A DNA stretch of 45,323 nucleotides from Chryseobacterium sp. 36-9 (GTDB lineage Bacteria; Bacteroidota; Bacteroidia; Flavobacteriales; Weeksellaceae). The position numbers and the translations under genes were made by a program. The DNA lies in NCBI GenBank assembly GCA_001898785.1, contig MKVE01000027.1, positions 132,940 through 178,262 of the forward strand. The letters are read 5' to 3'. The notes beneath the pieces are model-generated. The model saw nothing but the letters and a program-made list of their open reading frames with translations, did not search any database and was not told the DNA's origin. Of the stretch, positions 24,796-33,292 are shown one piece after another (the first letter of the stretch is position 1; each line of letters opens with the position of its first letter).

Positions 24796-25818
24796 TTAAT
24801 ACTCAAACAAAACACTTCCCCAAGTAAAACCACTTCCGAAAGCCGACAGACAAACCAAATCGCCACGTTTCATTCTGCCTTCCTGAATCGCTTCGCTCAA
24901 AGCAATTGGAATGGAAGCCGCCGTTGTATTGCCATATTTTTGAATATTAACGAAGACTTTTTCGTCCGGTAATTTCAACAATTGCTGAACATATTGCGCG
25001 ATTCTGATATTCGCTTGGTGAGGAATTAATAAATCCAAATCTTCAATCGATTTTCCTGCTTTTTCAAGCGCTTCCAAAATGGTTTCCGGAAATCTTGTTA
25101 CAGCGTGTTTGAAAACGAAATTTCCGTTCATCACAGGATAGATATCTTCTGCAGTTAAGGAATCCGGATTCTTAAGTAGATTGTCACTCCAGCCTAATTT
25201 AGTTCCAGGAAATTTTACAGCTAACTCTTCCGCATATTTTCCTTCAGAATGCATATTCACAGACAAGATACCTTTCGCATTCTCTTCCTCACTTGCAGAT
25301 AAAACCACTGCGCCAGCCCCATCACCGAAAATCACGGAAACACCACGTCCGGCATCTGAAAAATCCAATCCAAAAGAATGAATTTCTGCTCCTACAACCA
25401 AAACATTTTTATATAGACCAGATTTGATAAATGCATTGGCAACGCTCATCGCATAAACAAAACCTGAACATTGATTACGAACATCTAAGGCGCCGATTGT
25501 ATCACAACCCAGCATCTCTTGCAACAACACACCTGAACCCGGGAAATAATAATCCGGAGACAAGGTTGCAAATACAATATAATCGATATCTTTGGCGGTA
25601 AGGTTGGCATTTTTGAGAGCAATTTCTGATGCTTTCAAACCGTAGAAAGATGTTGTCTCTTCAGAATCCACACGGTTTTTGCGATGTCTTCTTTCTTTGA
25701 TTCCAGTTCTTTCCGTAATCCACTCATCATTAGTGGTCATTAGCTTAGAAAGGTCATCGTTGGTCACTACATTTTCCGGAACGTAATGTCCCACACCTGA
25801 TATTACACTTTTAAACAT
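24796..25818 (-). CDS. fabH: beta-ketoacyl-ACP synthase III (FabH)
   Basis: Starts fatty-acid synthesis by condensing acetyl-CoA (or a branched primer) with malonyl-ACP. The 340-residue chain carries the catalytic triad: Cys117 in 'RNQCSGF', His267 in 'PHQANIRIA' and Asn297 in 'YGNTTAAS'. The N-terminus 'TNDEWITERTGIKERR' is family-typical. A segment of about 30 residues (190-220, including 'GTKLGWSDNLLKNPDSL') is longer than in E. coli FabH, a feature of a Bacteroidota subgroup; it may alter primer choice, which is inference. The gene stands alone, without rpmF-plsX next to it, so it could be a second, specialised copy. A -7 box (25841-25848, minus) precedes it. Confidence 0.9.
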   Translation of the reverse strand: MFKSVISGVGHYVPENVVTNDDLSKLMTTNDEWITERTGIKERRHRKNRVDSEETTSFYGLKASEIALKNANLTAKDIDYIVFATLSPDYYFPGSGVLLQEMLGCDTIGALDVRNQCSGFVYAMSVANAFIKSGLYKNVLVVGAEIHSFGLDFSDAGRGVSVIFGDGAGAVVLSASEEENAKGILSVNMHSEGKYAEELAVKFPGTKLGWSDNLLKNPDSLTAEDIYPVMNGNFVFKHAVTRFPETILEALEKAGKSIEDLDLLIPHQANIRIAQYVQQLLKLPDEKVFVNIQKYGNTTAASIPIALSEAIQEGRMKRGDLVCLSAFGSGFTWGSVLFEY

Positions 25819-25840
25819 TCTTTTGATTCAAAAATTTCGA

Positions 25841-25848
25841 CAAAAGTA
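25841..25848 (-). promoter_or_regulatory. -7-like box upstream of fabH
   Basis: Minus-strand TACTTTTG fits TAnnTTTG, 22 nt before the start. No -33 TTTG is seen at 18-21 nt. Confidence 0.4.
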
Positions 25849-25940
25849 AATATTTTATTTATTACATAAGTTCCGGAACGACAGATTTTTTCTATTGGAT
25901 TTTGAACCTGCTTTAGAGGCATCATATCTTAATTATTATT

Positions 25941-26036
25941 TTTTTGGCGCCTATATCCGTCTCCAGCTCCCGCTCTTTTCACTCCACTGCGTTGCGTAAA
26001 AAGGAGCTCCGCTTACGCCGGGGCGTGCTGCGCAAA
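25941..26036 (+). repeat. dispersed intergenic repeat, copy 2
   Basis: Begins TTTTTGGCGCCTATATCCG and aligns in inverted orientation with 18759-18874, sharing CCGTCT, GCTCCC, TCTTTTCACT, GCGTAAAAAGGA and GCTGCG. It is more GC-rich than the flanking DNA and has no open frame. It sits in the gap (25819-26111) between the divergent fabH and corA genes, well away from both promoters. Confidence 0.75.
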
Positions 26037-26074
26037 AGATAAAAAATTCCTATCCAAACCAAATTCTTCAAAAA

Positions 26075-26107
26075 TTTGAATTGATATAGAGATTTTATTT
26101 AGTTTTG
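26075..26107 (+). promoter_or_regulatory. corA promoter predicting a leaderless mRNA
   Basis: TTTG (26075-26078), 21 nt, TAGTTTTG (26100-26107). The only usable ATG is at 26112, four nt after the -7 box. Since transcription normally starts about that distance downstream, the message would have almost no leader. Confidence 0.7.
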
Positions 26108-26111
26108 TTAT

Positions 26112-27020
26112 ATGCCTATAGAACAGAAATATAAAACCGCCAACTGGGAATGGATTGATGTAACCGCACCAACGGAAGAAGACCTCCGGTTTTTGCACGA
26201 GCGTTACCATATCAATTATCTTTTGCTGGAAGATACCATAGATCCTAACCACCTTCCAAAATACGAAGAAGTTGGCGATGTCAAATTTTTTCTGGCCCGG
26301 GAATCAACAGATTTGGAACGTCGAACTTTGAATAACATTAGTGATATCAGCAGCAAACTTGGAATCTTTCTGCTTCCGAAACTGATCATCACAACACACA
26401 GGACGAAGAGCAAAAGCATCCATGAGGTGTGCGAGGAACTGAAAAAAGAAAATCCGGACAATGTCACCAGAGATCATCTCGCGCTTAAACTGGCATTAAG
26501 AATCATTAAGACTTTTGATGATGATAGCCGCAATCTACTGGAAGTAATGGATGCTATGGAAAACGAGATTTTCCTGAAAACGACTAATCATACCAACCAG
26601 ATCAGACGTCTTTACAAACTGAAAAGAAAATCTGGTCTCAATACTAGAATCCTGAACATATCAGGTGAATGGATCACCAAATTCAAAACGCTGGATCTGG
26701 AAGAAGTGGAAGTAATGGATTTACTGGACAAACAAAAGGATGTGATTGCAGATTTTGACCACGTCAATGCGCAGACTGTTAACCTTATTTCCATGTTTTT
26801 GGCACTTTCCGATCAAAAAGCCAATCAGGTAATGAAGCTTTTAGCTATCTATTCAGTTTATTTTTTACCAATTACATTTATTGCGGGCATCTACGGAATG
26901 AACTTCGATAATATGCCGGAACTGCACCATAAGCATGGTTATTATTTCACTTTAGGATTGATGGCTTTGGTGGTGATTATTACCTTCATCTATATGCGAA
27001 GAAAAAAGTGGCAAGGCTAG
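26112..27020 (+). CDS. corA: CorA-family magnesium/divalent cation transporter
   Basis: A 302-residue inner-membrane channel-like transporter. A long cytoplasmic N-terminal domain ('WEWIDVTAPTEEDL' start, then long helices such as 'DFDHVNAQTVNLISMFLALS') leads to two C-terminal membrane helices. The signature GMN is at 262-264, between the helices, as expected for the pore-mouth loop. The protein is complete and ends with a basic tail (RRKKWQG). Magnesium is the usual ion, but cobalt, nickel or zinc relatives exist. The start is forced, since no other in-frame Met precedes the conserved region. The EEP-family gene starts directly at the next base after the stop (TAG then ATG), so the two are co-translated. 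Confidence 0.92.
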   Translation: MPIEQKYKTANWEWIDVTAPTEEDLRFLHERYHINYLLLEDTIDPNHLPKYEEVGDVKFFLARESTDLERRTLNNISDISSKLGIFLLPKLIITTHRTKSKSIHEVCEELKKENPDNVTRDHLALKLALRIIKTFDDDSRNLLEVMDAMENEIFLKTTNHTNQIRRLYKLKRKSGLNTRILNISGEWITKFKTLDLEEVEVMDLLDKQKDVIADFDHVNAQTVNLISMFLALSDQKANQVMKLLAIYSVYFLPITFIAGIYGMNFDNMPELHHKHGYYFTLGLMALVVIITFIYMRRKKWQG

Positions 27021-27944
27021 ATGGATATAGAATTGCTGACTTTTTACAACGTAGAAAATTTTTATCCGCCCGATCAGGATTCTGTCGGAACTTATCATTC
27101 CGGTTTATATAACTGGGATGATTATAAATACCGTCTGAAAGTCAGAAAAATCTCCAATGTTTTTCAATCTATTGAAGAAGATTATGAACAGTTGCCTTCT
27201 ATAATTGGATTGGCTGAGATTGGTGCAAAATCAGTTCTGGAAGATCTAACCAACGAAAATTCTCCAATAAACGATTACGAAATCATCTATCAATCTTCCA
27301 AAGACTCGCGTAATCTGAGTGTGGCCTTGCTTTTTGATAGGAAGAAATTCACTTTACTGAAATATCAAACTTTACAGTTCCAATTAGACAAGGAGAAAAA
27401 GTTTGATACCCGTGATATTTTGCAAACAGAGTTTTTATACCAAGAAAAAAAGCTTCATATTTTTGTTATTCATCTGCCTTCCAAAAGAAATCATGATGCT
27501 AAAAAAGATCAACGGAATTTTATTATTGAAAAGCTTAAAGAAACATTTCAGGAATTATTTGATAAAGGAGAAGCCATTGTTTTGATGGGCGATTTCAATG
27601 AAAACCCAGATAATGAAGCTGTACAAGAATTACTTTTGGATAAAAATGGTAAGCAAGTTCTGAATAATCCTTTTGAAAGCCTATTCAATGCAAATCAATT
27701 TTCAACTTATCACGGTAAAAAAGGCGTTTGCTTTGACCAGATCATTTATCCGGAAAAACAGCTTATTGAGCAATTCAGTCTTCGGTCTATAAAAGCTGAA
27801 ATCTATAATTCGCCACGACTGAGAAGCAAAAACAATAAAAATAATAATTATCCTTTCAGAACATACTCCGGTTCCCGATATGTGGGCGGTTACAGCGATC
27901 ATTTTCCTGTCATTTTAAAATTAATAGGAAAATCCCTGTCATAA
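27021..27944 (+). CDS. endonuclease/exonuclease/phosphatase (EEP) family protein
   Basis: A 307-residue hydrolase of the EEP superfamily (DNase I/AP-endonuclease/inositol phosphatase fold). Motifs in order are 'FYNVENFY' (8-15, metal-side Asn/Glu), 'IGLAEIG' (62-68, metal Glu), 'FVIHLPSKRN' (His), 'LMGDFNENP' (Asp/Asn) and 'GGYSDHFPVI' (catalytic Asp/His). The order and residues are intact. No signal peptide is seen, so it acts in the cytoplasm. The start ATG abuts the corA stop with zero spacing. EEP enzymes need magnesium, so a link to the transporter is possible but inferential. Substrate (DNA, RNA, lipid head group) is undetermined. Confidence 0.85.
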   Translation: MDIELLTFYNVENFYPPDQDSVGTYHSGLYNWDDYKYRLKVRKISNVFQSIEEDYEQLPSIIGLAEIGAKSVLEDLTNENSPINDYEIIYQSSKDSRNLSVALLFDRKKFTLLKYQTLQFQLDKEKKFDTRDILQTEFLYQEKKLHIFVIHLPSKRNHDAKKDQRNFIIEKLKETFQELFDKGEAIVLMGDFNENPDNEAVQELLLDKNGKQVLNNPFESLFNANQFSTYHGKKGVCFDQIIYPEKQLIEQFSLRSIKAEIYNSPRLRSKNNKNNNYPFRTYSGSRYVGGYSDHFPVILKLIGKSLS

Positions 27945-27996
27945 ATTTTTATTGATTCGAAAATGAAAGGCATAGATTATGCTTATAGGTTATTAA

Positions 27997-28188
<192 letters not shown>

Positions 28189-28215
28189 ATATTTTACCAC
28201 TTAAACTAAAATTAT

Positions 28216-28256
28216 TGTCTGATTAAATTTCCACGAATTTATTCAGACATTTTTAT
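28216..28256 (+). terminator. intrinsic terminator of the small membrane gene
   Basis: TGTCTGA (28216-28222) pairs with TCAGACA (28243-28249), and inside it AAATT (28225-28229) with AATTT (28236-28240). TTTTTATTTT follows. Confidence 0.8.
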
Positions 28257-28374
28257 TTTATGACAAGAATTAAGCAAATTTTAATCTGTTATAAAATTGC
28301 GTTAATCAAAGGGAAAATACATTTTAGACCATATAACATTTGTATTTTTATTTTATGAAGAAATCATACACATA

Positions 28375-30768
28375 ATGCTATATTTTTCCAAAAGATTTGT
28401 TTGCAAAAGTATTTTTGCATTTTTTCTGTTTCTCTCGCTATCTGGTTTTTCACAGGATAAAGCCGAGCAAGCCATTCAAAATATGGATAAAAACTTTCCC
28501 CAGGAAAAAGTGTATCTGATGTTTGATAAGAATAGCTATGCTGCAGGAGATAATATTTGGTTCAAAGCTTTTGTATTTGACGGTTACAGCAAGTCCAATG
28601 TTTCCACAACACTTTTTGTAGAGCTGTATGACAGCAGCAAAAAACTGATTGATAAAAAAATGCTTCCACTTTATAATAGTGAAGGAAATGGTAATTTTCA
28701 ATTAGCAGACAATCTCAAAGAAAATATCTATTATGTAAGAGCTTACACAACCTGGATGACGAATTTTAGTGAAGACTTTCAGTTTATGAAATCGTTTGCT
28801 GTTTATAACCCTAATTCCCCTGAGAAATTAATCAAAAATAATAATGCAGATTGGTCAGTTTCTGTCTTTCCGGAAAGTGGAACTTTTGTTGCCGGTATTG
28901 ATACTAAAATTGCTGTTCGTTTACAATCCGGGGGAACTTTACCAAAAAACTGGAACGGTTATATAATTGATAAAGATAAGCCCAATGTTCATCTTGCTGA
29001 TTTTAAAAGCTTTGATCAGAATGTAGGATCATTCTCTATGACGCCACAGAAAGATAAACAATATCAGGTAGTTATTACAGATAATAATGGAAAAAATCAA
29101 AAGATAGATTTACCACAAGTTGCTGAAAGTGGAATTAATCTCCAAGTGAAAAGCTTAGCTGACAAAATCGAATATCAAATTAAATCTAACAACATTGTTG
29201 ATGAATCCGGTTATTATAAAATCATAGCAACTATTGGAAACCGTTTCGTTTACAAAGCCCGCATCAGGAAAAATTCCAATGATGAAGTTTTCTCGATTCC
29301 GGCTAATCAATTAATTAACGGCATTCTTCAGTTTACTTTGTTCGATGAAAAGGAAAATGTGGTTGCTCAAAGACTTTGTTTTATTCAGCCTCAAAAACTG
29401 AATTTTTTAAAACCAGTAGCGCAATCGATTTCAAAGAATTTAAATCCTAAAAGTTTAAACTCATTTGATATAAAATCAGACAGCAATATTTCTGATGTAT
29501 CGGTTGCAGTTTATGACCAATCAAAATTTAATCAAAAAGAAAATATCTTAAGCGCATTCTGGCTCACAGGAGATTTCAAGGATACGATTGAACAGCCGGT
29601 TCAATATTTTTCCGATAACAGGAATACGGATGCACTGGATGCATTATTGATTTCTGAAAAGTGGAAGCGTTTCAATTGGAAGGATATTATCTCCGGTAAA
29701 TTTCCAGTCATCAAAAATCAACCTGAAAAATATATTTCATATAATGTCAGAATCACTTCCAATGGCGCTCCTGTAAAAAATACCAATATCAATCTGATGT
29801 TTGAAGGTGATAAATCGGGTTCAAAATTATTGACTGTTATAACAGATAACAATGGTGACCTTAGCCTGAAAAATATGGCTTTTTATGAACCTCAGAAGAT
29901 TTATTATCAATTAAATGCTGATAATCCGGATGCTGTTATTATTCCGAAAGTTTCATTTGTTCCTTTGAAAAAAGAATTACCGCAAAGTGATTTTATTCTA
30001 GTAAAACGAAATCCAAATGATGCTCTTACTTCCGAAGCTTCACTTGCCATAGAAAACAGTCAGTTTCAAAAAAAACTGAATGAAAAAGTAACCGATATAG
30101 AAGAAGTAAAACTGATTGCAAAAAAACAATCACCAACAGAAAAACTGAATGACGAACTCAGTAGTCCGATGTTTCAAAGTGCATCAGAAACTATCTTTGA
30201 CTTTGTGAACGATAAGTCTTTAGCAACTGGTTCTCCCGATATTCTATTGTGGCTGGAAGGTCGGGTTGCCGGACTTCAGATCCAAAGGGACGGCGCAGAT
30301 GTAGATGTTCTGATGAGAAATAAAAAAGTGGATATCTATCTGGATGAAGTCAAAACGGAATTGGAGATCCTAAGAGGTTTTAATATTTCGAATATTGCAA
30401 TGATCAAGGTTGTGAAAGATGATTTCTTTGGTGGATTTGGTAATTCGAATGGCGCCATTTTAATTTATACTAAAAATGGAAACACAGGTTCCGGCGAAGT
30501 TATGAAATCGATGACTGGACTTAAATTTTTCATATTGAAGGGCTATGACAAGCCAGACTTTTACAAAAACATTATTTACAGTAATGATTCTCTGAAAAAC
30601 CTGATCGATAGCCGAATTAATCTGTATTGGAATCCGAAATTACCTTTAGACCAATCAGCAAAAGTAGAATTTTACAATAATGATTCTGCAAAGCAATACA
30701 GAGTCATTATTACCGGATTCGATGATGAAAAACAGCTTCCTGTTTTTTCTGATTCAATATTGAATTAA
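28375..30768 (+). CDS. large secreted protein with TonB-plug-like C-terminal domain
   Basis: A 797-residue exported protein. The signal peptide lies in residues 1-26 ('SIFAFFLFLSLSGFSQ'). The first half opens with 'FPQEKVYLMFDKNSYAAGDN', the MG2-like opening of macroglobulin-type beta domains, with several Ig-like segments to about 520. Around residues 622-702 there is a TonB-receptor plug-like fold: 'LLWLEGRVAGLQIQRDG', 'VDIYLDEVK', 'ISNIAMIKVVKDD', 'NGAILIYTKNG'. No outer-membrane barrel follows: only about 95 residues remain. This architecture recurs in Bacteroidota, yet its function is not known; a role in protein uptake or surface-receptor assembly is inference. It stands alone before tex. 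Confidence 0.75.
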   Translation: MLYFSKRFVCKSIFAFFLFLSLSGFSQDKAEQAIQNMDKNFPQEKVYLMFDKNSYAAGDNIWFKAFVFDGYSKSNVSTTLFVELYDSSKKLIDKKMLPLYNSEGNGNFQLADNLKENIYYVRAYTTWMTNFSEDFQFMKSFAVYNPNSPEKLIKNNNADWSVSVFPESGTFVAGIDTKIAVRLQSGGTLPKNWNGYIIDKDKPNVHLADFKSFDQNVGSFSMTPQKDKQYQVVITDNNGKNQKIDLPQVAESGINLQVKSLADKIEYQIKSNNIVDESGYYKIIATIGNRFVYKARIRKNSNDEVFSIPANQLINGILQFTLFDEKENVVAQRLCFIQPQKLNFLKPVAQSISKNLNPKSLNSFDIKSDSNISDVSVAVYDQSKFNQKENILSAFWLTGDFKDTIEQPVQYFSDNRNTDALDALLISEKWKRFNWKDIISGKFPVIKNQPEKYISYNVRITSNGAPVKNTNINLMFEGDKSGSKLLTVITDNNGDLSLKNMAFYEPQKIYYQLNADNPDAVIIPKVSFVPLKKELPQSDFILVKRNPNDALTSEASLAIENSQFQKKLNEKVTDIEEVKLIAKKQSPTEKLNDELSSPMFQSASETIFDFVNDKSLATGSPDILLWLEGRVAGLQIQRDGADVDVLMRNKKVDIYLDEVKTELEILRGFNISNIAMIKVVKDDFFGGFGNSNGAILIYTKNGNTGSGEVMKSMTGLKFFILKGYDKPDFYKNIIYSNDSLKNLIDSRINLYWNPKLPLDQSAKVEFYNNDSAKQYRVIITGFDDEKQLPVFSDSILN

Positions 30769-30835
30769 GTCATCAAATCTATATTTTTTTTATAAAATCC
30801 GTATTTCTACCTAAAACCGAATGACTAAATCATTT

Positions 30836-30843
30836 TAGCTTTG
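30836..30843 (+). promoter_or_regulatory. -7-like box before a 33-residue ORF
   Basis: TAGCTTTG fits TAnnTTTG, 15 nt before the ATG at 30859. No -33 TTTG is found upstream. Confidence 0.35.
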
Positions 30844-30858
30844 GCTAAATATTCAATT

Positions 30859-30960
30859 ATGTCAACGCTAACTATTTTTGGTTCATTCGGATTAGAATTA
30901 TTTGGACCGATCATTTTAATCGCAATGCTTTTCATCACTTTATTAAGAGAAAAGAAATAA
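30859..30960 (+). CDS. candidate 33-residue single-span membrane protein
   Basis: MSTLTIFGSFGLELFGPIIL then a hydrophobic segment ending 'ITLLREKK' and a TAA stop. One transmembrane helix with a basic C-terminal tail (inside-positive) is predicted. A -7 box at 30836-30843 sits just upstream, suggesting it is expressed. It lies between the plug-domain gene and tex and is not in another gene. I do not recognise a family. The evidence is composition and position only. Confidence 0.5.
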   Translation: MSTLTIFGSFGLELFGPIILIAMLFITLLREKK

Positions 30961-31035
30961 TATTGCTTCCTGATTTATTTAATTTTCGATTATTAACAGC
31001 TAAAAAACACTATTTTCGCTGTTCAAAATCAAGAA

Positions 31036-33159
31036 ATGAAGGCTTCAGACTTTATACAAAAGCAACTAAATATCCCTACCAAAAATATAGACAGTACGCT
31101 TCAGCTTTTCTCCGAAGATTGTACCATTCCTTTCATTGCACGTTACAGAAAAGATAAAACAGGCAATCTGGACGAGGTCGCAATTGAAAATATTTTCAAG
31201 CTGAATAAGCAGTTTGAAGAAATCATCAAAAGAAAAGAAAGTATCCTGAAATCCATCGATGAACAAAATGCTTTGACGTCTGAATTGAAGCAAAAGATAG
31301 AACAAAGTTTTGACCTTCAGGAACTGGAAGATTTTTATCTGCCCTACAAAAAACGGAAAAAGACAAAAGCCGATACAGCAAGAGAAAAAGGACTGGAACC
31401 TTTGGCCAAGATTATTATGAGCCAACGTTCTGATGACATCGATTTTATCGCTTCAAAATATGTTAATCAAAATGTTGCCGATGAAGATGAAGCTTTGCAA
31501 GGTGCAAGAGATATTATTGCGGAATGGATTAATGAAAATCTTTATGTTCGTAAAAATCTTCGAAGATTATTCCAGAGAAAAGCCGTTATTTCTTCTAAAG
31601 TGGTCAAAGCAAAAAAAGATGAGGAAACAGCTCAGAAATTCTCACAATATTTCGAATGGCAGGAAGCTTTGAACAGGATTCCATCGCACCGTCTGCTGGC
31701 AATGCTCCGTGCAGAGAATGAGGGTTTTGTAAAAACGTCTGTTGATATCGAAAAAGATGAAGCACTTGACCTGATAGGAAATGCTATTATCAAAAGTAAT
31801 AATTCATCTTCAAAACAAATAGAATTAGCAATAGCCGATTCTTACAAACGATTGTTAGAGCCGGCTCTTTCCAATGAAGCGCTTCAGGAAGCCAAAGAAA
31901 AAGCAGATATCAAAGCGATTGAGGTTTTCTCTGAGAATCTTCAACAATTACTTCTCGCCTCACCTTTGGGAGAAAAAAGGATTTTAGCCATTGATCCCGG
32001 TTACAGAACCGGCTGCAAAGTCGTTTGCCTTGATGAAAAAGGCGATCTTTTGCACAACGAGAATATCTATCCGCACGCTCCGCAAAACGAAACTGGAATG
32101 GCGATGAAAAAAATCCGTTCTATGGTTAATGCTTATAATATTGAAGCCATCTCTATCGGAAACGGGACAGCCAGCCGGGAAACCGAATTCTTCATCAAGA
32201 AAATTGCATTTGATAAGCCGATTCAGGTGTTTGTGGTTTCAGAAGCAGGTGCATCGGTCTATTCAGCCAGTAAAATCGCGCGGGATGAATTTCCAAATTA
32301 TGATGTGACGGTTCGTGGTGCTGTGTCCATTGGAAGACGATTGGCCGATCCTTTGGCAGAATTAGTAAAAATCGATCCTAAATCTATTGGCGTCGGACAA
32401 TACCAGCATGATGTGGATCAAACCAAACTAAAAGAAGAACTGGACAATACTGTAATTCGTTCTGTAAATTCAGTAGGAATCAACCTGAATACAGCTAGTA
32501 AATCATTATTAAGTTACGTTTCCGGAATCGGAGAAAAAATGGCGGAGAATATTGTTAATTTCCGAACAGAAAATGGCGCTTTCACCGAAAGAAAAGACCT
32601 GAAGAAAGTTCCAAGACTTGGAGAAAAGGCTTATCAGCAAGCCGCTGCTTTTGTTAGAATCAAGAATGCGAAAAATCCTTTGGATAATTCAGCCGTTCAT
32701 CCGGAAGCTTACAAAACGGTTGAAAAAATGGCAAAAGATCTCGGCTTAAAAACTGAAGATTTAATTTCGAATAAAGAGAAAATAGCTTCCATCAATCCTG
32801 AAAAATATGTAACTAATGATATCGGAATCCTAGGAATCAAAGACATTCTGAAAGAATTAGAAAAACCGGGATTAGACCCAAGAAAAGGAACGAAAGTTTT
32901 TGAATTTGACCCCAATGTAAAATCCATCAAAGATGTAAAACCCGGGATGATCCTACCGGGAATTGTCAATAATATTACTGCTTTCGGATGTTTTGTGGAT
33001 TTGGGAATCAAGGAAAGTGGCTTGGTTCATATTTCTCAATTGAAAGATGGCTTTGTATCCGATGTAAATGAAGTAGTAAAGCTGCATCAGCACGTCCAGG
33101 TTAAGGTTACAGAAATAGACGAAGCAAGAAAAAGGATCCAGCTGAGTATGATTTTATAA
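31036..33159 (+). CDS. tex: Tex family RNA-binding transcription accessory protein
   Basis: A 707-residue cytoplasmic nucleic-acid-binding protein, conserved in bacteria. Domains in order are the helical N-terminal Tex region ('TIPFIARYRKDKTGNLDE', 18-50), the YqgF-like RNase H fold ('ILAIDPGYRTGCKVVCLD', near 315), two helix-hairpin-helix motifs ('NLNTASKSLLSYVSGIGEKM' and 'KVPRLGEKAYQQAAAFVRI') and a C-terminal S1 domain (638-707, 'GIVNNITAFGCFVDLGI'). Everything is intact and full length. Tex affects transcription and toxin or stress gene expression in other bacteria; the mechanism is not settled. It has its own upstream gap and no operon partner. Confidence 0.95.
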   Translation: MKASDFIQKQLNIPTKNIDSTLQLFSEDCTIPFIARYRKDKTGNLDEVAIENIFKLNKQFEEIIKRKESILKSIDEQNALTSELKQKIEQSFDLQELEDFYLPYKKRKKTKADTAREKGLEPLAKIIMSQRSDDIDFIASKYVNQNVADEDEALQGARDIIAEWINENLYVRKNLRRLFQRKAVISSKVVKAKKDEETAQKFSQYFEWQEALNRIPSHRLLAMLRAENEGFVKTSVDIEKDEALDLIGNAIIKSNNSSSKQIELAIADSYKRLLEPALSNEALQEAKEKADIKAIEVFSENLQQLLLASPLGEKRILAIDPGYRTGCKVVCLDEKGDLLHNENIYPHAPQNETGMAMKKIRSMVNAYNIEAISIGNGTASRETEFFIKKIAFDKPIQVFVVSEAGASVYSASKIARDEFPNYDVTVRGAVSIGRRLADPLAELVKIDPKSIGVGQYQHDVDQTKLKEELDNTVIRSVNSVGINLNTASKSLLSYVSGIGEKMAENIVNFRTENGAFTERKDLKKVPRLGEKAYQQAAAFVRIKNAKNPLDNSAVHPEAYKTVEKMAKDLGLKTEDLISNKEKIASINPEKYVTNDIGILGIKDILKELEKPGLDPRKGTKVFEFDPNVKSIKDVKPGMILPGIVNNITAFGCFVDLGIKESGLVHISQLKDGFVSDVNEVVKLHQHVQVKVTEIDEARKRIQLSMIL

Positions 33160-33259
33160 TTGCTCTTAACATAATCATTATAAACAGTAAAATATTTATT
33201 AATAATTTAAAAGCTTGTAGATATTTATCGTAATATTAAATTAATATTTAAATATATTC

Positions 33260-33267
33260 TATTTTTG
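33260..33267 (+). promoter_or_regulatory. -7-like box before the TPR regulator
   Basis: TATTTTTG fits TAnnTTTG, 26 nt before the TTG start and 56 nt before the alternative ATG. The region upstream is very AT-rich and lacks a clear -33 box. Confidence 0.4.
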
Positions 33268-33292
33268 CATCGAATACTTAATAACAAATGAT

